NCBI RefSeq assembly: GCF_001514195.1
Contig: NZ_KQ948735.1
Span: 125,172-189,171, forward strand
Direction: 5' to 3'
Source: Streptomyces griseorubiginosus
GTDB lineage: Bacteria; Actinomycetota; Actinomycetes; Streptomycetales; Streptomycetaceae
Length of the DNA stretch: 64,000 nucleotides
Shown: positions 6,966 to 15,702 of the stretch, in pieces
Layout of the letters: each line of letters opens with the position of its first letter
How positions within the stretch are numbered: the stretch's first letter is position 1
The notes under the pieces: model-generated
What the model saw: the letters and a program-made list of their open reading frames with translations, nothing else
What the model was told of the DNA's origin: nothing
Databases searched by the model: none
Translations under genes and position numbers: made by a program

Positions 6966-8051
6966 ACCGGCACGCTCCCTCCACCCGTGCCGGCGCAGCA
7001 GCAGTTCCTTGCCCCACCGCCGCGCGGCCACGTCGCACAGGACCGCGGCCAGCAGCGGGGCCGTGTGCCTGCGCGCCAGCAACAACCGCTGGTTCACGAC
7101 CTGTTCGGGCCGCCAGTGCTGCTTGTACGGCTCGTTGCCGCGCAGCAGGCTCAGCGTGCCGCGCGCGTGCTCACTGCACGCGTCGAGCAGCATCACCGCC
7201 ACGTCCGCCTTCTGTTCCCGCAGCCGCGGATGGGCCCCGTACAGATAGCCCCCGGCCAGCCGCCGCGACAGCAGCGTCAGGTCCACGGCCACCACGTCGT
7301 CGTCCAGCCGGAACTCGGTGACCACCGCGTCCCCGGAGCGCACCATCGGCCCGACCGAGCGCACCAGGTGGTCGCAGAACCGCGGCCGCAGATGCTCCGA
7401 CGTCACCTTCCGCCCCTGCCACTGGAGTTGGTGCAGCTCGATCAGGCGCCGCAGCGCCGAGTCCACCTCGTCCGGGTGGACGACACTGCGCCGGACCCCC
7501 AGCGAGGTCAGCTTGCGCAGCTTGGCGCGCACCCGCTGCTGGGCCTTCGTGGACGGCAGCCGGGCCACCAGCTCCTCCATCGGCACGGCGGGCAGCTCCA
7601 GGCACACCGAGTCGCCGACCCGGCGCCGGGGCCCGCTCCAGTGGTCGTAGATCCTCTGGGCCGCGCCGCCGGGGCGCACCTCGCGGAAGTCGACCAGCGC
7701 GGTGCGGGCCGCCCGGGCGAGGCCGTCGGTGAGGGCGGCCACCGCCTCCTCGCCCCGCCCGTCGTCCAGCAGGACGTCCCCGTAGTCGGAGATCGCCCCG
7801 CCCAGCGGCACCAGGGAGGGCACCGGCCGGCCCACCCGCATCAGCGGGGCGGCGGCGACCAGTTCGCCCTCGTGCCGGACCAGGACCAGCCTCAGGCGCC
7901 CGGGCCTGCCGTACGACAGCCACCAGGAGTGCAGCCAGGCGTGGCTCTGGAACGGGGTCGCGGACTCGCAGCGGCGGTACAACCCGTCCCACTCGGGGCC
8001 GAGTTCGGCGAAGGCCCGCTCGTTGGTGACCAGGTGGGTCGTGTACGTCAC
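6951..8051 (-). CDS. CelD/BcsL-type GNAT acetyltransferase
   Basis: A 366-residue protein of the CelD/BcsL branch of the GNAT superfamily, found in many exopolysaccharide and cellulose clusters. The N-terminal half opens with TPFQSHAWLHSWWLSYG, and RLVLVRHEGELVAAAPLM follows. The C-terminal half has the second GNAT fold (AVVTEFRLDDDVVAVDLTLL, LAGGYLYGAHPRLREQ) and ends in an Arg-rich tail. Its likely role is transfer of an acyl group to a sugar of the polymer made by the operon. The GTG start at 8051 overlaps the stop of the Wzz-like gene (GTGA), so the two are translationally coupled. It is the last gene of the eight-gene operon. Family assignment is good; the acyl donor and acceptor are unknown. 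Confidence 0.82.
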   Translation of the reverse strand: MTYTTHLVTNERAFAELGPEWDGLYRRCESATPFQSHAWLHSWWLSYGRPGRLRLVLVRHEGELVAAAPLMRVGRPVPSLVPLGGAISDYGDVLLDDGRGEEAVAALTDGLARAARTALVDFREVRPGGAAQRIYDHWSGPRRRVGDSVCLELPAVPMEELVARLPSTKAQQRVRAKLRKLTSLGVRRSVVHPDEVDSALRRLIELHQLQWQGRKVTSEHLRPRFCDHLVRSVGPMVRSGDAVVTEFRLDDDVVAVDLTLLSRRLAGGYLYGAHPRLREQKADVAVMLLDACSEHARGTLSLLRGNEPYKQHWRPEQVVNQRLLLARRHTAPLLAAVLCDVAARRWGKELLLRRHGWRERAGGGRS

Positions 8052-8707
8052 AGCTGTCCGTGGGCTTCGGCGGCCACGGCGGGGGCCGGCACCGACGCCG
8101 GGCGCCCCTGGTCCCGGCCGGTGCGCCGGGGCCGGGCCAGCAGCACCAGGCCGCCGAGCAGCCCGCCCGCGCTAGCGCCGACCAGGCCCGTCACCGCGGG
8201 GGAGGCGGAGGACGGCTCGGTGGGCCTGGTGGCGCGGGCGAACTGCTGGAGCTCGACGTTGGTGGCGCTCTTGGTGTCGTTCGCGTGCCGGGTCAGGGCG
8301 CGGGAGACCGCGTTGGCCATGTCGGCGGCCAGGTCGGGGCGGTCGGAGGTGGCCGTGATGGCGACCATCGGGGCGTCCGGCGAAGTCGCCGTCTGGACAC
8401 TCGACTTGAGCGTGCGCACCGGCACCCCGGCCCACACCTGGGCGTCGCCGAGCACCGCGACCTGCGTGGCGACCCGGCCGTAGGCCTGCGCGAAGCCCAG
8501 CGCGGACGCCGAGTCGGACTTCTCGGTCGGCACGGCGACGACATAGGCCGTGGCCGTGTAGGCGGGCGGCTTCGCGAGGCCGTAGACCCCGCCGAGCAGT
8601 CCGCCCGCGAGGGCGCCGGCGGCGATCAGGGACCAGGGCGGGAGGGCCTTGACGCGGCCCAGCGGGGAGGGGCGGCGGGCGCTGGTGGGGAGGTCGGTGG
8701 TGGTCAT
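8048..8707 (-). CDS. Wzz-like polysaccharide chain-length / export regulator
   Basis: A 219-residue membrane protein with two predicted helices, one near residues 25-46 (PWSLIAAGALAGGLLGGVYG) and one near residues 170-190 (VTGLVGASAGGLLGGLVLL). They flank an extracellular region with PPAYTATAYVVAV and alpha-helical stretches. This is the layout of Wzz/YveK-type co-polymerases, which set polymer chain length with a Wzy polymerase. It is shorter than Gram-negative Wzz proteins and has no attached tyrosine kinase domain. Start and stop overlap both neighbours (ATGA at 8707, GTGA at 8048). Operon membership strongly supports a role in exopolysaccharide assembly. Confidence 0.75.
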   Translation of the reverse strand: MTTTDLPTSARRPSPLGRVKALPPWSLIAAGALAGGLLGGVYGLAKPPAYTATAYVVAVPTEKSDSASALGFAQAYGRVATQVAVLGDAQVWAGVPVRTLKSSVQTATSPDAPMVAITATSDRPDLAADMANAVSRALTRHANDTKSATNVELQQFARATRPTEPSSASPAVTGLVGASAGGLLGGLVLLARPRRTGRDQGRPASVPAPAVAAEAHGQL

Positions 8708-9858
8708 GAGGAACTGGCTCCCTGGGGTGACGGGGACACGGAAGGAGCGGCCACGGCGGCCGCGTAGACGTCCATCAGCTGGGCGGCACTGCGAGTGATG
8801 CTGTAGTGGTGGGCGGCTTCCGGCGCGGTGCGCGGGCCGGTGTCGTGCGCGCGGGTGGCCGCCACCGCGCGGGCGAACGCGGTGGGGTCGCAGGCGACCT
8901 GGCGGGCCGCGCCCGTGCTCTCGGGCGGCAGGTCCTCGATCGCCGGACAGGAGGCGTAGAGCACGGGCAGCCCGGCCGCCAGCGCCTCCACGGCCGCGAG
9001 CCCGAAGGCCTCCTCCGGGGAGGGGGAGGCCAGCACGTCCATCGCGGAGGTGAGGGAGGGCAGGTCGGGGCCCGGCGAGCCGTCCGGGGCGTAGGGCAGT
9101 TCACCGGTGAACAGGACCCGGTCGGCCACGCCCGCCTCGTGCGCGGTGCGCCGGAGGCGGTGCTCCTCGGGCCCCCCGCCCACCAGCACCAGGCGGCAGA
9201 TCTCGGGGAGCTGGGCGAGGGCGCGGATCAGGACGTCGAACCGCTTGCCCGGGTGCAGCCGCCCGATGCCCCCGACGACGTACGCCGTCTCGGGCAGCCC
9301 GAGAGCCTGCCGGGCGCGCAGCCGGCGGGCCGGGTCGAAGCGGAAGCGGTCCAGGTCGATGCCGTTCGGCACGACCGCGATCCGGGGCGCGGGCACGCCC
9401 CAGTGACGCAGGCGGGCGGCGACCGTGGGGGAGACGGCGACCGTGGACCGGCCGAGGCGCTCGCTGGCGAGGTACAGGCCGCGCACCCCTCTGGTGAGCC
9501 GGCGGCCCTCCATCTGCGAGTCGCCGAGGGAGTGTTCGGTGGCCACGATCGCCCGCACCCCCGCGAGCCGCGCCGCGAGCCGGCCGTAGACGCAGGCCCG
9601 GTAGAGGTGGGTGTGCACGAGGTCGTAGCCGCCGGACCGGATGTGCCGCACCAGCCGGGGCAGCGCCCCCAGGTCCCGGTTCCCGGCCATCCCGAGGTGG
9701 GTCACCCGTACGCCGTCGGCGACCAGCCCGTCCGCGACCGCGCCCGGGTTGGTCAGGGTCACGACCTCGCAGTCGACCGGCAGATGCCTGAGCAGCAGCC
9801 GCAGTTGCTGCTCGGCACCGCCCACGCCGAGACCGGTGATGACATGCAGGGCCCGCAC
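8704..9858 (-). CDS. GT4-family glycosyltransferase
   Basis: A 384-residue retaining glycosyltransferase with the GT-B fold. The N-terminal domain has the glycine-rich opening MRALHVITGLGVGGAEQQ and LVHTHLYRACVYGRLAA. The C-terminal nucleotide-sugar domain starts after VVPNGIDLDRF and includes GIGRLHPGKRFDVLIRA. The E-x7-E motif typical of GT4 is in SPSPEEAFGLAAVEALAAG. It adds a sugar to the lipid-linked repeat unit on the cytoplasmic face. The start is GTG at 9858 with AGGGGA just upstream, two bases after the deacetylase gene ends. Donor and acceptor cannot be predicted. Confidence 0.88.
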   Translation of the reverse strand: MRALHVITGLGVGGAEQQLRLLLRHLPVDCEVVTLTNPGAVADGLVADGVRVTHLGMAGNRDLGALPRLVRHIRSGGYDLVHTHLYRACVYGRLAARLAGVRAIVATEHSLGDSQMEGRRLTRGVRGLYLASERLGRSTVAVSPTVAARLRHWGVPAPRIAVVPNGIDLDRFRFDPARRLRARQALGLPETAYVVGGIGRLHPGKRFDVLIRALAQLPEICRLVLVGGGPEEHRLRRTAHEAGVADRVLFTGELPYAPDGSPGPDLPSLTSAMDVLASPSPEEAFGLAAVEALAAGLPVLYASCPAIEDLPPESTGAARQVACDPTAFARAVAATRAHDTGPRTAPEAAHHYSITRSAAQLMDVYAAAVAAPSVSPSPQGASSS

Positions 9859-9859
9859 C

Positions 9860-10576
9860 TCAGATCCCCTCGACGGGACGGCGGCGCAGCCGGTGCAGCC
9901 GGTGTTTGAGGAACAGGCGTACGGCGGTGTCCTGCTGGCCGATGTGGACGCGGGGCAGCGCGAGGGGGCCGTTGATCGGGCCCGGGTCGATGGCGCAGGC
10001 GTAGCGGTACCCGGCGTCCCGGACGGTGTCCACCGCGCGCTGGTCGAGCGTGCCGTACGGGTAGCAGAAGCCGCCGATCTGAGTGCCGGTGAGCTCCTCC
10101 AGCAGGGCCCGGCTCTCGACGACCTCGGACTTGAGCGTGACGTCGTCCGCCTGCGTCAGGTCCACGTGGGTCAGCCCGTGCGAGCCGATCTCGACGCCGG
10201 CTTCGGCGGCCTCGCGGATGCCGTCGGCGGTGAGCAGGGGCTTGCGCGGGCCGAGCGGGTCCCACGCGTTCTCGCCGCCGAGTCTGCCGGGCAGCACGAA
10301 CAGGGTGGCGCCGAAGCCGTGGCTCGTGAGGACCGGCAGGGCGTGGTCTAGGAAGTCGGCGTAGCCGTCGTCGAAGGTGAGCCCGACCAGGCCGGCGCGG
10401 GTGGGTGCGGCCAGGAGCGCGGACACGGAGACGCCCCGCAGCCCGCGGCGGCTCAGCCAGTACAGCTGGCGGTCGAGCCGGTCGGGCGTGACGGTGATGC
10501 GGTAGGGGTCCTCGGAGCAGTCGCCCACCGAGTGGTACATCGCGATCCACGGGGTGGAGTCAGTGGCTGCGGCCAT
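9860..10576 (-). CDS. Polysaccharide deacetylase (CE4 / NodB-type)
   Basis: A 238-residue protein with the NodB homology domain. The catalytic aspartate motif is TFDDGYADF, and the metal-binding motif is SHGLTHVDL, which supplies two histidines. FCYPYG marks motif 3. CE4 enzymes remove N- or O-acetyl groups from amino sugars in the presence of a divalent metal. No signal peptide is visible, so it may act on lipid-linked sugars in the cytoplasm or be exported by another route. The ATG at 10576 overlaps the 3' end of the flippase gene by 17 nt. Its presence suggests the polymer contains a partly deacetylated N-acetylhexosamine. Confidence 0.88.
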   Translation of the reverse strand: MAAATDSTPWIAMYHSVGDCSEDPYRITVTPDRLDRQLYWLSRRGLRGVSVSALLAAPTRAGLVGLTFDDGYADFLDHALPVLTSHGFGATLFVLPGRLGGENAWDPLGPRKPLLTADGIREAAEAGVEIGSHGLTHVDLTQADDVTLKSEVVESRALLEELTGTQIGGFCYPYGTLDQRAVDTVRDAGYRYACAIDPGPINGPLALPRVHIGQQDTAVRLFLKHRLHRLRRRPVEGI

Positions 10577-12896
10577 GAATGAGCCTTCGTGTGACGGAGT
10601 GGACGGACTGGAGTACCGGAGCGAGACCCTGGGCGCCCAGGGCCCGGGCGAGCAGGACGAACACGGTGAGCACGGTCGCGGCGCCGGCGACCAGGCCGGT
10701 CAGCGGGTCGTCGAGACGGCTCGCCACGAAGGCGCCCGCCAGGGTCGCGACCACCGCCGCCCGTACCGGCCTGCTCAGCTCGGCGAGCACCTGCCGGGTG
10801 CGGATCGGCACGCTGCGGCGGCGCATCCCGGCGAGCAGCAGCGCGGCCGTGACGGTGATGCCGGCGGCGTTGGCGGCGGCGATCCCGAGGACGCCCCAGG
10901 GGCCGACCGTCCAGGCACCGACCCAGGAGGTCACGATGATCCCGCCGACCATCGCGGAGACCGGGTACCAGCTGGGGCGGCCCGCCGAGAAGTAGGAGCG
11001 GACCAGCGCGCCGGTCAGGGTCTGGCCGAGCAGTCCGAGCGCGTACACCCGCATGACGTCCGCGGTGGCGGTCGTGTCCCGGACCGTGAACGCGCCCCGC
11101 TGGAAGAGGAGTTCGATGATCTGCGGAGCGCACGCGATCACGGTGGCGGCGCCGAGCAGCACCACGCAGGCCGCGAGCGCCAGGTCCCGCTCCACCCGGC
11201 CGCGCGCCCGCTCCACGTCCCCGTCGGCGAGGGCGCGGGCGACCACCGGGAAGGTGACCGTGCACAGCATCAGCGACAGCGTCATGGGGATCTGGGCGAC
11301 CTTCTGCGCGTAGTTCAGGTGCGAGATGGCGCCGGCGGGGAGCGTGGAGGCGAGGAACCTCTCGATCAGGACCTGGGACTGCCGGCACAGCGCGAAGAGC
11401 AGCACGGTCGCGACCAGGGCGACGGTCACGGCACGCTGCTCGTCGGCCTCGACGGGCAACGTCGGTTCGACCTTCCGGCGACGCAACTGCCGCACGAAGG
11501 AGGGCAGTTGGATGAGCGCCATCAATCCGCTGCCGATCGCCACCCCGAGCGCCGCCGAGCGCACCCCCCAGTGCCCGCCGAGGACGAACATCGCGGTGAT
11601 GATGCCGGTGTTGTACGCCACGTAGATCGCCGCCGCGGCCACGAAGCGGCGGTGGGCGCGCAGTGCCGCGCTGAAGTATCCGGTGAGGCCGAAGCCGAGC
11701 ACGCACAGCGCGGTCAGCCGGGTGCAGTCGACGGCGAGCGCGGGGTCGGGCAGGCCGGGGGCCAGGGCCTCGACCAGGTAGGGGGCGGTGCCGGCGATCA
11801 GCGCGGACACGGCGGCGAAGGCGAGGCAGAGCCGGGGCAGGGTCGACGCGACCAGTGCGCGGACCGGGTCGCCCGCGGCACCCTGCGCCCGCCGGGCCAG
11901 CGCCAGGCTGAACGCCGGGATCAGCGCGAACGCCAGCCCGTCCTCGATCAGCAGCGTGGACGCGAACTCCGGGACGGTCCAGGCCACCAGGAACGCGTCG
12001 GTCTCGCTCCCGGCCCCGAACAGCCGCGCCAACGCCTGATCCCGGACCAGCCCGAGCAGGGCGCCGGCGATGGACAGCACAGCGGTGACGAGGGTGGCCT
12101 TGGCGAGGAACCGACGCGAGACGGGGGTCAGTTCGCCTTCGGCGGGGTGGGTGGCGGGGCGGGCGGTGGAGCGGTCGGGGGTGCGGGCGGGGGTGCGGGC
12201 GGCGGGGCGGACTGGGGGGCGTGCCGGGGGACCGTCCGGAGTGGCGGGGGTGGCCGTGGTGGAGAGCTGGGCGGTACCGGTTCCCTGGGTGGTGGCCGCG
12301 GTCGGCGTACGAGGAGTGGCCGCCGGGTCCTGAGCGTTGGCGGGGGGCGATCCGGCGGTGGCGGGGATCGAGCCGTGGGTGGCCGTGCGCGCGGGCGGCC
12401 GGTTACCGGCCGGGGCGTGGACCGTTCCGTAGGCCGAGGTCGTCCGGCCGCTCAAGGGCCCGAACGGCAGGGCGCTCGCCCAAGCGGGGCCGGTGGTGGA
12501 GGCGGGCGTCGCGGGACCTACGTTCGTACGGCCGCTCGTGGGCGTGGGGCCCGTGGCCGTACGGCTGTTAGTGGGGGCGGCGGGACCCACGTCCGTACGG
12601 CCGCTCGCGGTGGCGGGACCGGTGGCTGTACGGCTGCTCGCCGATGCGGGATCGGTGGCTGTACGGCCGCTCGCGATAGCGGGATCCGTGGCGGTGCGGC
12701 TGCTCGCCGGTGCGGGATCCGTGGCGGTGCGGCTGCTCGCCGGTGTGGGATCCGTGACCGTGCGGCTGCTCGCGGGCGCGGGACCTGTGGCCGAACGACT
12801 GCCCGCAGCCGTAGGACCCGGGGCCCCGTGGCCGGTCGCGGGTGTCCCCGGTGAGGGCTGTGGCTCCCGGGGTGGCCGAGGGCCCGTCACCCTCAT
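10560..12896 (-). CDS. MurJ/MviN-like flippase with long repetitive N-terminus
   Basis: A 778-residue protein of the MOP exporter superfamily. From about residue 259 it is a MurJ/MviN-type flippase with roughly 13-14 membrane helices: VSRRFLAKATLVTAVLSIAG, a GLVRDQALARLFGAGSETD loop, and LNYAQKVAQIPMTLSLML. In this operon it probably flips the lipid-linked polysaccharide unit, the Wzx role, rather than lipid II. Residues 1 to about 258 are Ala/Thr/Pro/Arg-rich and carry about nine 11-residue repeats around SRTATDPAPAS; this extension is not part of the family. The ATG at 12896 overlaps the stop of the polymerase gene (ATGA), which fixes the long start. The N-terminus would be cytoplasmic and disordered. 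Confidence 0.85.
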   Translation of the reverse strand: MRVTGPRPPREPQPSPGTPATGHGAPGPTAAGSRSATGPAPASSRTVTDPTPASSRTATDPAPASSRTATDPAIASGRTATDPASASSRTATGPATASGRTDVGPAAPTNSRTATGPTPTSGRTNVGPATPASTTGPAWASALPFGPLSGRTTSAYGTVHAPAGNRPPARTATHGSIPATAGSPPANAQDPAATPRTPTAATTQGTGTAQLSTTATPATPDGPPARPPVRPAARTPARTPDRSTARPATHPAEGELTPVSRRFLAKATLVTAVLSIAGALLGLVRDQALARLFGAGSETDAFLVAWTVPEFASTLLIEDGLAFALIPAFSLALARRAQGAAGDPVRALVASTLPRLCLAFAAVSALIAGTAPYLVEALAPGLPDPALAVDCTRLTALCVLGFGLTGYFSAALRAHRRFVAAAAIYVAYNTGIITAMFVLGGHWGVRSAALGVAIGSGLMALIQLPSFVRQLRRRKVEPTLPVEADEQRAVTVALVATVLLFALCRQSQVLIERFLASTLPAGAISHLNYAQKVAQIPMTLSLMLCTVTFPVVARALADGDVERARGRVERDLALAACVVLLGAATVIACAPQIIELLFQRGAFTVRDTTATADVMRVYALGLLGQTLTGALVRSYFSAGRPSWYPVSAMVGGIIVTSWVGAWTVGPWGVLGIAAANAAGITVTAALLLAGMRRRSVPIRTRQVLAELSRPVRAAVVATLAGAFVASRLDDPLTGLVAGAATVLTVFVLLARALGAQGLAPVLQSVHSVTRRLIHGRSH
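12480..12800 (-). repeat. 33-bp coding repeats in the flippase N-terminus
   Basis: Roughly nine imperfect 33-bp units encode the (S/G)RTATDPAPAS-type repeat. Neighbouring copies are most alike, which points to local expansion. Confidence 0.75.
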
Positions 12897-14272
12897 CGTG
12901 CCGTGGCCTTCCCGGCCGGTTCGCGCACCGGGGTCACTGCTCCGGACGGGGCCTCGGTGGCGTGCGCGGCCAGCGACCACCACGCCACCAGGCCCAGGCA
13001 GACCGCCGTCAGGACCGTCGAGGGGCCGCCGATGTCGGCGTACGCGAAGTCGGTCAACTGCCAGACCAGCAGCCCGCAGGCGACCAGCGCGCAGTCGAGG
13101 CCGGGGCCCCCTCGGCGTACCCGCAGCAGTCGCCGCAGTCCGCACACCAGCAGCGCGAGCCAGCCGCCGGCGAGGGCCAGCAGCCCGATCAGGCCCTGTT
13201 CGGCGAGGATCAGCAGGTACATGTTGTGCGGGGACAGCAGCGGCTGCCGGACGAACCCGGTGCCCGCGCCCTCCGTGTCGCTGCCCGCGGACAGCGCCAG
13301 CGAGGCGTGCGCGTCCCGGTGCTCCGGGAAGCCCTTCAACCCCACGCCGGTCAGCGGGTGTTCACGCCACATGCCGACGGCCGCCGCCCACATGGTGTAC
13401 CGGTCGGTGACGGACTGGTCGGGCGCGTCGGTGACCTGCGTGATGCTGTCGACGCGCTCCTGGAGCATCGCCGAGCCGACCCCGAAGCCGCCGACCAGGA
13501 TCACCCCGAGGGCGGCCACCACCGCCCCCACCTTCAACGCCCGCCGCAGTCCGGCCAGCAGCAGCTGGACGACGATCGTCACCACCGTGGCGATCCACGC
13601 GCCCCGACTGAAGGAGAGGGCCAGCGGGACCAGCAGGGCGAGCGCACAGCAGGCGGCAACCGTCCCCTGCCGTACCGAACTCCGCCCCAGCGCCAGCCCC
13701 ACCGCGCACACCAGCCCGAAGGACACCACGGTCGCCATGCCCATCACGTCCTGCGCCCCGAAGGTGCCGACGGCCCGGATCTCCTCGCCCTGGTAGGAGG
13801 CGCCGGTCCCGGTCAGGAACTGGTGGACACCGATCGCCCCCTGCCACAGCGCCAGCCCCACGAACGCCCAGGCCACCAGCCGGAAGTCGGCCCGGCCGCG
13901 GACCAGCAGCAGCACGGCCGCCGGGACCAGCACGAAGATCTGGAGGTAGCGGCCCAGGCCACCGAGCCCGGCGCCGGGGGAGGAGGCCCCCGTCGCGGCC
14001 ACGGCGAGCCCGATCACCGGCAGCCCCAGCAGCACCACGGCCGTGCGCGACAAGGGGCGCCTGCGCTCCCGTACCAGACGCAGCGCGCAGGACAGCACCG
14101 CCAGCGCGGAGACCGCGTCGGCGGGACCCGCACCGCCCTCGCCGCCCGGGCCGAGGGGCAGCGCGAGCAGGGCGATCACCAGCAACACCGGCAGGACCGG
14201 CGGCAGTTCACGAAGGCGGGCCAGGGCCGGCGGGCGGACCGGCAGCGACTCGGCGTGGGGCGCGTGGGTCAT
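12893..14272 (-). CDS. Wzy-like O-antigen polymerase / ligase family protein
   Basis: A 459-residue integral membrane protein with about 12 hydrophobic helices. The large periplasmic-type loop holds the O-antigen ligase signature (MWREHPLTGVGLKGFPEHR and LLSPHNMYLLILAEQGLIG). Such proteins polymerise lipid-linked repeat units or ligate polymers on the outer face. The start is the ATG at 14272, five bases after the stop of the phosphoglycosyltransferase gene, with AGCGGG between. It sits between the initiating enzyme and the flippase in a tightly overlapping operon, so Wzy polymerase is the preferred reading; ligase activity is the alternative. Confidence 0.85.
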   Translation of the reverse strand: MTHAPHAESLPVRPPALARLRELPPVLPVLLVIALLALPLGPGGEGGAGPADAVSALAVLSCALRLVRERRRPLSRTAVVLLGLPVIGLAVAATGASSPGAGLGGLGRYLQIFVLVPAAVLLLVRGRADFRLVAWAFVGLALWQGAIGVHQFLTGTGASYQGEEIRAVGTFGAQDVMGMATVVSFGLVCAVGLALGRSSVRQGTVAACCALALLVPLALSFSRGAWIATVVTIVVQLLLAGLRRALKVGAVVAALGVILVGGFGVGSAMLQERVDSITQVTDAPDQSVTDRYTMWAAAVGMWREHPLTGVGLKGFPEHRDAHASLALSAGSDTEGAGTGFVRQPLLSPHNMYLLILAEQGLIGLLALAGGWLALLVCGLRRLLRVRRGGPGLDCALVACGLLVWQLTDFAYADIGGPSTVLTAVCLGLVAWWSLAAHATEAPSGAVTPVREPAGKATAR

Positions 14273-14277
14273 CCCGC

Positions 14278-15702
14278 TCAGCTCCCCGTCGGGCGCACGA
14301 GGGAGGCCGCGGTGCGCAGCAGGATGCAGACGTCCTGCCACAGCGACCAGTTGTCGATGTAGGCGTTGTCGAAGCGGGCCCGGTCCTCGATCGAGGTGTC
14401 ACCGCGCAGCCCGTGGACCTGGGCGAGCCCGGTGATGCCGGTCCGCATCCGGTGCCGGGCCGCGTAACCCGGGTAGGTCTGGCTGAACTTCGTGACGAAG
14501 TAGGGGCGTTCGGGGCGCGGCCCGACCAGGCTCATGTCGCCCCGCAGCACGTTCCACAGCTGGAGCAGCTCGTCCAGCGAGCTCTGGCGCAGGAAGCGGC
14601 AGAACCACGACATCCGGATCTCGTTCGCCACGCTCCACCGGGTCGCGGACTCGTGCTCGTCGACCGGGCGGTGGGTGCGGAACTTCAGCAGGGTGAACGG
14701 CTTGCCGTCCTTGCCGATGCGCTCCTGCCGGAACACCACCCCGGGCCCGTCGGTGAGCCTGAGCACCACCGCGCACACCAGCAGCAGCGGGCTGACCAGC
14801 AGCAGCAGGCTCCCGGACACAGTCACGTCCAGCAGCCGTTTGCCGACGCTGCCGCGCCGCCGTGCGCCCATGTCCAGGCGGCGACAGGAGAATCCGGCGA
14901 GCTGGTGGCGGCTCTCGTACGACGGCGAGTCCGCGTCCACCTCCCACACCGAGCAGCCGGACTCCGCGAGCGCCCGCAGCAGCGGCCCCTGCTCGGTCCG
15001 TACGGAGGGATGGACGGTCAGGACGTCCCGTACGCCGTTCTGGATCAGGGCGCGCTGGACCTCCTCGCCGGTCGTCAGCACCGGGAGGCCGTCACCGCCG
15101 TCGGGCTGGTCGGCCACGATGCCCACCGGCCGTACCCCGCACCGCGGATGGCGCTGCACGGCGGCGGCCACCCGCTGGGCGGTGCCCGCGGGGCCGACCA
15201 CGAGGGCCGCGCGCGGCCGGGCGAGCCGGGCGGTGCGGCGCCGCCAGTGCACGGTGCCGCGGCCCGCGCAGGCCACCGCCGACTGGATCAGGAAACCGGC
15301 GGTGAGCGTGCCGGCGCCCAGGGCGAGGGCCGGGTCGTAGGCGGCGACGAGGGCCGCGACCGCGAGCCACGCCACCGCGATCCGGCCGCAGACGGTGGGC
15401 AGTTCGTCGAGGATGCCGGGCACCGCCCGGGGCAGCTGCGGCCGCAGCAGTATCGACGCGGCGACCAGTACCGCCGCGAGCAGCGGATGGCGCAGGGCCT
15501 CGGCCATCGCCGAGGCGCCGATCAGCGCGGCGAGGGCGTCGGCCGCGAGCAGCGGCACCGGCGAGGCGGGCCGGGCCGGGGGCCGCCGCAGCGGGAACCG
15601 GAAGCCGGTGGTGGTGCCGCGCGGCGGCATGAGCGAGACAGGCGAGAATCGCAGATTCCGTGGCTGTCCGCCGGGCGAGGGGACGGTACTTTCCGCGGTC
15701 AC
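14278..15702 (-). CDS. Exopolysaccharide-initiating polyprenyl phosphoglycosyltransferase
   Basis: A 474-residue enzyme of the WbaP/CpsE type. It transfers a sugar-1-phosphate to undecaprenyl phosphate, the first committed step of the pathway. The N-terminal half has membrane helices and a Rossmann-like segment (RPRAALVVGPAGTAQRV). The C-terminal half is the bacterial sugar transferase domain: a membrane segment after GKRLLDVTVSGSLLLL, RQERIGKDGKPFTLLKFRT, then DELLQLWNVLRGDMSLVGP with RPERPYF. The GTG start at 15702 overlaps the upstream GT4 stop (GTGA). The sugar, often galactose or glucose in this family, cannot be fixed from sequence. Confidence 0.9.
   Translation of the reverse strand: MTAESTVPSPGGQPRNLRFSPVSLMPPRGTTTGFRFPLRRPPARPASPVPLLAADALAALIGASAMAEALRHPLLAAVLVAASILLRPQLPRAVPGILDELPTVCGRIAVAWLAVAALVAAYDPALALGAGTLTAGFLIQSAVACAGRGTVHWRRRTARLARPRAALVVGPAGTAQRVAAAVQRHPRCGVRPVGIVADQPDGGDGLPVLTTGEEVQRALIQNGVRDVLTVHPSVRTEQGPLLRALAESGCSVWEVDADSPSYESRHQLAGFSCRRLDMGARRRGSVGKRLLDVTVSGSLLLLVSPLLLVCAVVLRLTDGPGVVFRQERIGKDGKPFTLLKFRTHRPVDEHESATRWSVANEIRMSWFCRFLRQSSLDELLQLWNVLRGDMSLVGPRPERPYFVTKFSQTYPGYAARHRMRTGITGLAQVHGLRGDTSIEDRARFDNAYIDNWSLWQDVCILLRTAASLVRPTGS

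Noticed and set aside
5567..6973. A 468-residue minus-strand frame opposite the GH26-like gene
   Set aside because: Val/Gly/Arg-rich mirror frame without motifs; the plus strand has a signal peptide and catalytic residues.
12842..14362. A 506-residue plus-strand frame opposite the Wzy gene
   Set aside because: Gln/His/Arg-rich mirror frame; the minus strand has membrane helices and overlapping operon junctions.
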